NCBI RefSeq assembly: GCF_038502225.1 | Contig: NC_091372.1 | Coordinates: 10,057,290 to 10,121,289 of the forward strand | Direction of reading: 5' to 3' | Length of the DNA: 64,000 nucleotides | Origin: Cherax quadricarinatus | Taxonomy: Eukaryota > Arthropoda > Malacostraca > Decapoda > Parastacidae | Part shown: positions 45,101 to 54,100 of the stretch, piece after piece | How positions within the stretch are numbered: position 1 is the first letter of the stretch | Layout: every line of letters starts with the position of its first letter | Notes under the pieces: model-generated | The model's database searches: none | The model's input: the letters and a program-made list of their open reading frames with translations, nothing else | Told to the model about the DNA's origin: nothing | Program-made: the position numbers and the translations under genes

Positions 45101-48100
45101 ATAAGCCACGTCTACGGCCCTATGCTGTACATTCTACAAGACTGATGGACTGAACACATTGACTCCAGGCTGAAGGACTGATTACCTCAAACTCCTCCTC
45201 TCTTTACACCTTTCTGCTTTGTATTGGACTGATGAAGCCACTGTATAACGAAACGTTTCCTCAATAAAGATTCCCATATGTTGCATAAGTGTCTTAATCT
45301 TCAAGAAAAAGTATAAACAAGACCCGCGCCTCGTAGTTCAAACTAGAGCTACATGATCCTCAACATGGATCACAACAACACATTTTAGGATCAATAAGTA
45401 TTACCAAAAATTTAAGGTAGGAGGACGTACTACTAATGGTTTTAATCATAATCATAATTTTAACGGGGTGGACGAGTAAGCAAGTGGAAGGCCTCGGTCA
45501 GATGACCAGAAGCTCCAGTGGCACGGCGCCATACGATTAAGATCCCAGTCGGGAAATACTTATCCTGTTTCCTGATAAACTTTACCTAACTTTTAAGGTA
45601 GGGGCATATTTTTACAGGACATTTTTTCAGCTATTTGTAGTGTATTTTATTACTGTACATCTCATTACATGTGACTACAGTATAATGTATGAAACTAATA
45701 TTTTCGACGAATTACGAAGCTGTTTCGGCTTTTTATTCGTAGGCATTAGTGTTGAAAATTTGAAGCCGATTAAATGAGTTATTCTTCACTTATGGCATGG
45801 ATCCCAAAGATTTTTTGTGCTATTTTGCTGCATCAACAAATTTATCTGCTAGCAAACTCAACTTAATAGATTCTATCCTGCCTCTAAAATGCATCAAATA
45901 TTAAATACCGAAGTCGTTCAGAAGAGGTAAACTGAAAAATATTAACTAGAATGAAAATATCACACTAATGTGCTCATATAATGGTCAAATCTGCTCCGAC
46001 TCATCTGAATTTCGCTCTCTACCATCGTCGAATTTCTTGGCAATTTTTTTTTTTTTTGAGTCTGAGGCAATGCCACTGAGGATTTTGGAAGTTCTCTCAA
46101 CCATTCTTGCATGTCATATAGACGTGTACATACTACGGGTGGGGTTAGAAGCCGCGGTCAGAGAGTCTCAAAACTCCAGACCGTCGCGTTTGCAATCGTG
46201 TCATTACGATTTCGTGAGACATTCCAATTGTTCCAAGAATTTGGTGCTGGTTACCATATGATTGGATGAGGCGGTCTCGGGTTACGAGTGAAGAAATTAA
46301 AAGAAAAATCAGGCGACCTTTTAAAGTTAATCCCTCAAGGGATACCTAATAAGAATAATCCAGGTTAGCGTGACCAACCTCGTCATGGTAGAAAGACTGG
46401 AAGCCGTCTCCAGACTCCTTGTTAGTGGTGGTGTTGACCTCGACGCGGGAGCCATTCACAACATGTATCTCGTGGGTAGAGTTGTCATAGTTGTCTGGAA
46501 GGTCATCCACCTTGGTTAAGCTGGGTTCAATCTGCCGACAACATCAAACATTTAGTTAACTCATGGAATGGTTTGGATTTGAACGCCTGGTTGTGGGCCG
46601 GGCGGTGGGGGGCGCTGATCCCAGCCTTAAAACATGGTCCTGAGGAATATTAAAAGACTGTAATGTTTATTAGTTAGGACGTAACACAGTGTGTCCTGAC
46701 ACGGATCTTAATAAGTCTCAGATTATGCATCCTTGCTGTACCCCAGTTAGACGCAACACACCTTAAAAAACATGATCACTACATGGTAGCGTATCCTTAG
46801 AAGATACCTACAGGGGGCCTTAAGAGTTTCTTGTTATGGGGAGGCACAGTGAGGTAGTGAATTAATGTGGTGGTGTTTTGTTCGTCAGGAAACAAGACAA
46901 GTGTCTCCTGACACGGGTCTTACGCAGATGATCCCTAACTAGTCAACCAGCCACTAGCCTACAGGTGGAAGAATTTACATCCAAATTAAAAAAAACAAGA
47001 TCGTTTTCTAATAGTATCCATGATAAACTGAATAAAACCATTTAGTGTTTTTTTCCATTCGTCAGGAAACAGGATAAGTGTTTCCTGTCACGGGTCCTGT
47101 TGATGATCTGTTACATTCTTGTATGAACGCAGAGAAAAAATATTAACCGAGAGGTACTATAATAAATGAGAAGTGTACATACTGATGTAACAAAAAAAGT
47201 GCTTCCTGTAATACTTTACAGGAAGCACTTTTTTTTACAACAGTATGTACACTTCCCATTTACTATAGTACCTCTCGGTTAATATTTAGTGTTAAATATT
47301 TAGTGTACTACTCATATTACCTACCGGCAGGCCTGGGAAGTTAGGAAATATTGGTGGGTTAAAACCGAAGCCAAATGCTGGGTGATCCTCATCTTCAGTA
47401 CGCTTCTCAGAGCCAGGCACATCCCACAAGCCAAAACTGGAATGTCCGATTGTGTCTGTGTTGGGAGTGAGACCCAAGAGTCTGCGGATCAGCTGCAGGT
47501 CGTGCTCCAAGCTGATGTAGTCCTCTGTTGATGAATAAACACTTTTAAAATATCTTCGGCTCATACTAGTGGTGGCACCAACACTAAGGAACTACAGTGT
47601 GTCTTCTACTGCCTGAAGTTGCCCGTTTATATTGTTCTGTGAGTATAAACTAGGATATATTCTCTGTTGGTATAAACTAGGGTATATTCTGCTGTTGGTA
47701 TAAACTAGGGTATATTCTCTGTTGGTATAAACTAGGATATATTTCTGCTGTTGGTATAAACTAGGATATATTTCTGCTGTTGGTATAAACTAGGGTATAT
47801 TCTCTGTTGGTATAAACTAGGATATATTTCTGCTGTTGGTATAAACTAGGATATATTTCTGCTGTTGGTATAAACTAGGGTATATTCTCTGTTGGTATAA
47901 ACTAGGGTATATTCTCTGTTGATATAAACTAAGATATATTTCTGCTGTTGGTATAAACTAGGATATATTTCTGCTGTTTACCTGGAATTTACCTGGAGAG
48001 AGTTTCGGGGGTCAACGCCCCCGCGGCCCGGTCTGTGACCAGGCCTCCTGGTGGATCAGCGCCTGATTAACCAGGCTGTTGCTGCTGGCTGCACGCAAAC

Positions 48101-51100
48101 CAACGTACGAGCCACAGCCCGGCTGATCAGGAACCGACTTTAGGTGCTTGTCCAGTGCCAGCTTGAAGACTGCCAGGGGTCTGTTGGTAATCCCCCTTAT
48201 GTGTGCTGGGAGGCAGTTGAACAGTCTCGGGCCCCTGACACTTATTGTATGGTCTCTTAACGTGCTAGTGACACCCCTGCTTTTCATTGGGGGGATGGTG
48301 CATCGTCTGCCAAGTCTTTTGCTTTCGTAGTGAGTGATTTTCGTGTGCAAGTTCGGTACTAGTCCCTCTAGGATTTTCCAGGTGTATATAATCTTGTATC
48401 TCTCCCTCCTGCGTTCCAGGGAATACAGGTTTAGAAACCTCAAGCGCTCCCAGTAATTGAGGTGTTTTATCTCCGTTATGCGCGCCGTGAAAGTTCTCTG
48501 TACATTTTCTAGGTCGGCAATTTCACCTGCCTTGAAAGGTGCTGTTAGAGTGCAGCAATATTCCAGCCTAGATAGAACAAGTGACCTGAAGAGTGTCATC
48601 ATGGGCTTGGCCTCCCTAGTTTTGAAGGTTCTCATTATCCATCCTGTCATTTTTCTAGCAGATGCGATTGATACAATGTTATGGTCCTTGAAGGTGAGAT
48701 CCTCCGACATAATCACTCCCAGGTCTTTGACGTTGGTGTTTCGCTCTATTTTGTGGCCAGAATTTGTTTTGTACTCTGATGAAGATTTAATTTCCTCATG
48801 TTTACCATATCTGAGTAATTGAAATTTCTCATCGTTGAACTTCATATTGTTTTCTGCAGCCCACTGAAAGATTTGGTTGATGTCCGCCTGGAGCCTTGCA
48901 GTGTCTGCAATGGAAGACACTGTCATGCAGATTCGGGTGTCATCCGCAAAGGAAGACACGGTGCTGTGGCTGACATCCTTGTCTATGTCGGATATGAGGA
49001 TGAGGAACAAGATGGGAGCTAGTACTGTGCCTTGTGGAACAGAGCTTTTCACCGTAGCTGCCTCGGACTTTACTCTGTTGACGACTACTCTCTGTGTTCT
49101 GTTAGTGAGGAAATTATAGATCCATCGACCGACTTTTCCTGTTATTCCTTTAGCGCGCATTTTGTGCGCTATTACGCCATGGTCACACTTGTCGAAGGCT
49201 TTTGCAAAGTCTGTATATATTACATCTGCATTCTTTTTGTCTTCTAGTGCATTTAGGACCTTGTCGTAGTGATCCAGTAGTTGAGACAGACAGGAGCGAC
49301 CTGTTCTAAACCCATGTTGCCCTGGGTTGTGTAACTGATGGGTTTCTAGATGGGTGGTGATCTTGCTTCTTAGGACCCTTTCAAAGATTTTTATGATATG
49401 GGATGTTAGTGCTATTGGTCTGTAGTTCTTTGCTGTTGCTTTACTGCCCCCTTTGTGGAGTGGGGCTATGTCTGTTGTTTTTAGTAACTGAGGGACGACC
49501 CCCGTGTCCATGCTCCCTCTCCATAGGATGGAAAAGGCTCGTGATAGGGGCTTCTTGCAGTTCTTGATGAACACAGAGTTCCATGAGTCTGGCCCTGGGG
49601 CAGAGTGCATGGGCATGTCATTTATCGCCTGTTCGAAGTCATTTGGCGTCAGGATAACATCGGATAGGCTTGTGTTAATCAAATTTTGTGGTATGAACTA
49701 GGGCATATTCTCTGTTGGTATAAACTAGGGTATATTCTGCTGTTGGTATAAACTAGGGTATATTCTCTGTTGGTATAAACTAGGGTATATTCTCTGTTGG
49801 TATAAACTAGGGTATATTCTCTGTTGGTATAAACTAGGGTATATTCTCTGTTGGTGTAAACTAGGGTATATTCTCTGTTGGTATAAACTAGGGTATATTC
49901 TCTGTTGGTATAAACTAGGGTATATTCTGCTGTTGGTATAAACTAGGGTATATTCTGCTGTTGGTATAAACTAGGGCACATTAATCTAACCCAAAGCAGC
50001 CTAAAATTGGAAATACTGAATAATCGTAGAGGCTTGTTATAATATATTTTAGGGAACCGGACAGGTGTCTCCAGACACGGGACTTAATAATATAGTTGAC
50101 CTGTTTATGCATAATCATAAAGGATTATATTCGGAACAAATTAATGAATTATACTACGTAAAGAATCAATAGTTTTACTTAAATTATATTCTCAAGCTGA
50201 GGAATGTGATGCAGTTCGGATGGGCTTGTGAGGTCTCTAGGGAGACCTAATTATATGGTCACACCTGCCTTAGCAAGTAACAGGTTCATCTAACATCCGA
50301 GTTTACCGCTACATGACTCACGGAATACAGTAATACAGTACAGAACTAAATGGTTATAAATTACCATAATTTTTCAAAGGGTGGACCGGTAAGCCAGCGG
50401 AAGGCCTCGGTCAGATGACCAAAAGCTCCAAAGGCGGGTCATCCTATGACCCAGACCCGCGTCAGGAGACGCTTGTCCTGTTTCCTGATGAACCTTACCT
50501 AACCTAACCTGATTCACGAAATCGTAAGGACACGATTGCAAACAAACCAAACCACGGGTGGGGTTAGAACCCGCGATCAGTCACAAAACTCCAGACCGTC
50601 CAGTGGCTAACGCGACGGTCTGGAGTTTTCTCTCTGATTGCGGGTTCTAACCCCACCCATAGTATGGTTTTTTACCATTCCACCCGTTTAAAAATTCAAT
50701 TCAATTAAGCTGTATATCAACTGAACGAGGCGACGTACAACCACCTGTTGGCTCAACAGAAGAAATCATACTGTTACCAACAGGAAGCACAAGTAGGTAA
50801 TTTACACAAGTTACAATATAACACAAATATAATTAAGCAAAACCTGTTTAATTGTATTTATGTGCAGTTGTACCTAAATCAATGTGATCAAGAGCTCCTC
50901 ACCGCCATCAAGGTACCTCCATTGAGGGGTTCCATCAAGGAACCTCCATTGAGGGGTTCCATCAAGGTACCTCCATTGAGGGGTTCCATTCCATGGAGGT
51001 AACTGGAGTGGTGCTTCATTTTTCCCCTCTTAATGGACGAAGGACCGCCACTCTTAGCACTGAACAACCCACACGGGTTTACCACTTCATATAAACAAAT

Positions 51101-54100
51101 AAACCAAAGGCTCTCCAACTCATTCACACAAGAAAGGAGGTCCCTTGATGCCGGTGAGAGGTTCCTGACCCAAGGAACTGGACTTGATCTCCCTTTCCAA
51201 GAATCAAACCTGATTTCCCCCGCCCCCCAGAATTCCCACAGGCGCTGTGATCCCACGGGTTTAGCCTTCCCCATAAATAACTCACCAATTAATCGACGTC
51301 TCGTCTCCTTGAAAGATTCGCCAGATCTGTTGAATATTTACAGGTTTAACAATTACATATTTCTTGCTAAAATACATATACAAAGGCTGATCAATCGTGT
51401 TTGTTAACTTAAAAAAAATGAAATATGTTAAAATTTCACCTATATCTTCTCTAGAGTTAAAAGTTGGAATGGTTGGTTGGTTAATGGAGTTTAAAACCTG
51501 TCTAATACACGAGGGTCATTTAGGACGCTTGCAACTCTCACCAGACAAAAATACTACTTTAATACCTAAAATAGGGATTAAAGTAAGCTTTCAGAGTATA
51601 TACGCTGAGAGAAATACACCTCTCAGTGTATATATCCAATTCGAGTTTATTTACAAAAATGGTTTAGAAAGACACGTAAGCAAACACTATAACATATTTA
51701 TTAGAAAACGTTTCGGTCCTGGAACCTTGATCAAGGTTCCAGGACCGAAACGTTTTCTAATAAATATGTTATAGTGTTTGCTTACGTGTCTTTCTAAACC
51801 AACTTGTCGGTATTTATTACCAAGGTTTATACCATTTACAAAAATAATCGTCTAAGAAAACGGAAAATGATCATGGTGGAGCAGCAAGATATATACAGCG
51901 AGAAGAGTATTTCTCTCAGTGTATTTACATATATAGTTTACGCTAATTACTATCATAGGGCAATTAGTGGCGTCTTAAATCCTAATACAGGCTTACAATA
52001 AGGGAGTATATATAGTGGCGCAAGACAGGTGATATGTAGCAAGTGCTGCGAGTATTATCACGTTACAACAAGAGTCAAATTAGGAAACATCCTGTTAGCC
52101 AAGAGTCTTGATATACTTAATCTGATAGACTTCTTTGGTCTGGTGTTACCAATAACTAAGTTTGCCTCTAGATATTTCCTTCTACGTTAGTAGACAGCCT
52201 CTATATATTTCCTTCTACGTTAGTAGACAGCCTCTATACATTTCCTTCTACGTTAGTAGACAGCCCCTATACATTTCCTTCTACGTTATTAGACAGCCTC
52301 TATACATTTCCTACGCTGATAGACAGCCTCTATACATCTACGTTAATAGACAGCCTCTATACATTTCCTTCTACGTTTGTAGACAGCCTTTATACATTTC
52401 CTTCTACATTAGTAGACAGCCTCTATACATTTCCTTCTACGTTAGTAGACAGCCTCTATACATCTCCTTCTACGTTGATAGACAGCCTCTATACATTTCC
52501 TTCTACGTTAGTAGACAGCCTCTATACATTTCCTTCTACGTTGATAGACAGCCTCTATACATTTCCTTCTACGTTAGTAGACAGCCTCTATACATTTCCT
52601 TCTACGTTAGTAGACAGCCTCTATACATCTCCTTCTACGTTGATAGACAGCCTCTATACATTTCCTTCTACGTTAGTAGACAGCCTCTATACATCTCCTT
52701 CTACGTTAGTAGACAGCCTCTATACATCTCCTTCTACGTTAGTAGACAGCCTCTATACATTTCCTTCTACGTTAGTAGACAGCCTCTATACATCTCCTTC
52801 TACGTTAATAGACAGCCTCTATACATTTCCTTCTACGTTGATAGACAGCCTCTATACATTTCCTTCTACGTTAGTAGACAGCCTCTATACATTTCCTTCT
52901 ACGTTAGTAGACAGCCTCTATACATCTCCTTCTACGTTAGTAGACAGCCTCTATACATTTCCTTCTACGTTGATAGACAGCCTCTATACATTTCCTTCTA
53001 CGTTAATAGACAGCCTCTATACATTTCCTTCTACGTTGATAGACAGCCTCTATACATTATCTTCTACGTAGATCATTGTCACAGACGACCAAATTGATTT
53101 CCCTCCACATCATAAGAGTTGGACCTGCCTCGCATGGGCCTACTGGCCCATGCGAGGCAGGTCCAATTCTCCCATCTGCTTAAGCCAATGCCTTAACCTA
53201 GTCAGGTCAGTCACATTCACTTAAGGGAGGAGCACTGCATCTGACCTAGTAGCACAAGCTAGTCAGGTCTAACTCACACTCACACCCACTCGTGTATTTA
53301 TCCAACCTATTTTTAGAACTACAAAACGTGACCTTGGTCATTACTGAAGTGGACACGGGCATGACAATGATCGTCCTGGCTACAGGCGTACTTGTGCTTA
53401 ACTACCGTTACTAATACCATCCAAGACAGGTCCTGCAGTTTAGTATTTCCAAATTTGACAAACTTGTTGTTGCCCAGTCTAGCTAATGCTGCCTCTGCCA
53501 TCATTATGTTACCTGCCTCTTGCCACCATAGATATTCTCCCGTCTTAGATGTCTGCACATTAGGATGAAGTCACTAGTAAGAGATTTTTCATCTAATAAA
53601 TGTCCTGACCTGTACTTAAGTGTCTATATCCACTGAGAGTTACTCTAGTCGCTATTTAATATTAATCAAGAATGGTGGTACACAGGGAACATGCAGCCTT
53701 ATTGACCTTCGTACATCGAAAGACTTTAAACCCCATTAACCAATCAACCCGTCAACCATCCAATATATGACTACATAAACAATATTTGAAATATAATATA
53801 CTTTTTATGTATGGAGTGTAATTTAGGAATGGAGGGGGGATTGTTGAAAACGGAGTTGGGTATGTACAGCGTGCAGCAAGCGGGCGTTCTTAGCAATTGT
53901 AGTTGGTACAGCTGCGTTCAAGTATGTCCTGTATTCAACACACTCCACACAAACTCACAATTGTGCATGTTATCTTAGCTAGGTGCGAAGCATGGTTTGT
54001 CATACCCTAGTATGAGTAGTCATACAATATAAGAGTCAATAAGAAAGCCACACTTATGAGAGAAATCGTACGACAGTAGCCCGAAACATCGTCATGAGGG

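Noticed and set aside
53319..53558. Minus-strand open frame as a missing gene 2 exon
   Set aside because: The splice-like 40-nt piece inside it has the wrong length for the required phase, and the frame runs into a LINE 3' end. The 41-nt exon at 51286 fits instead.
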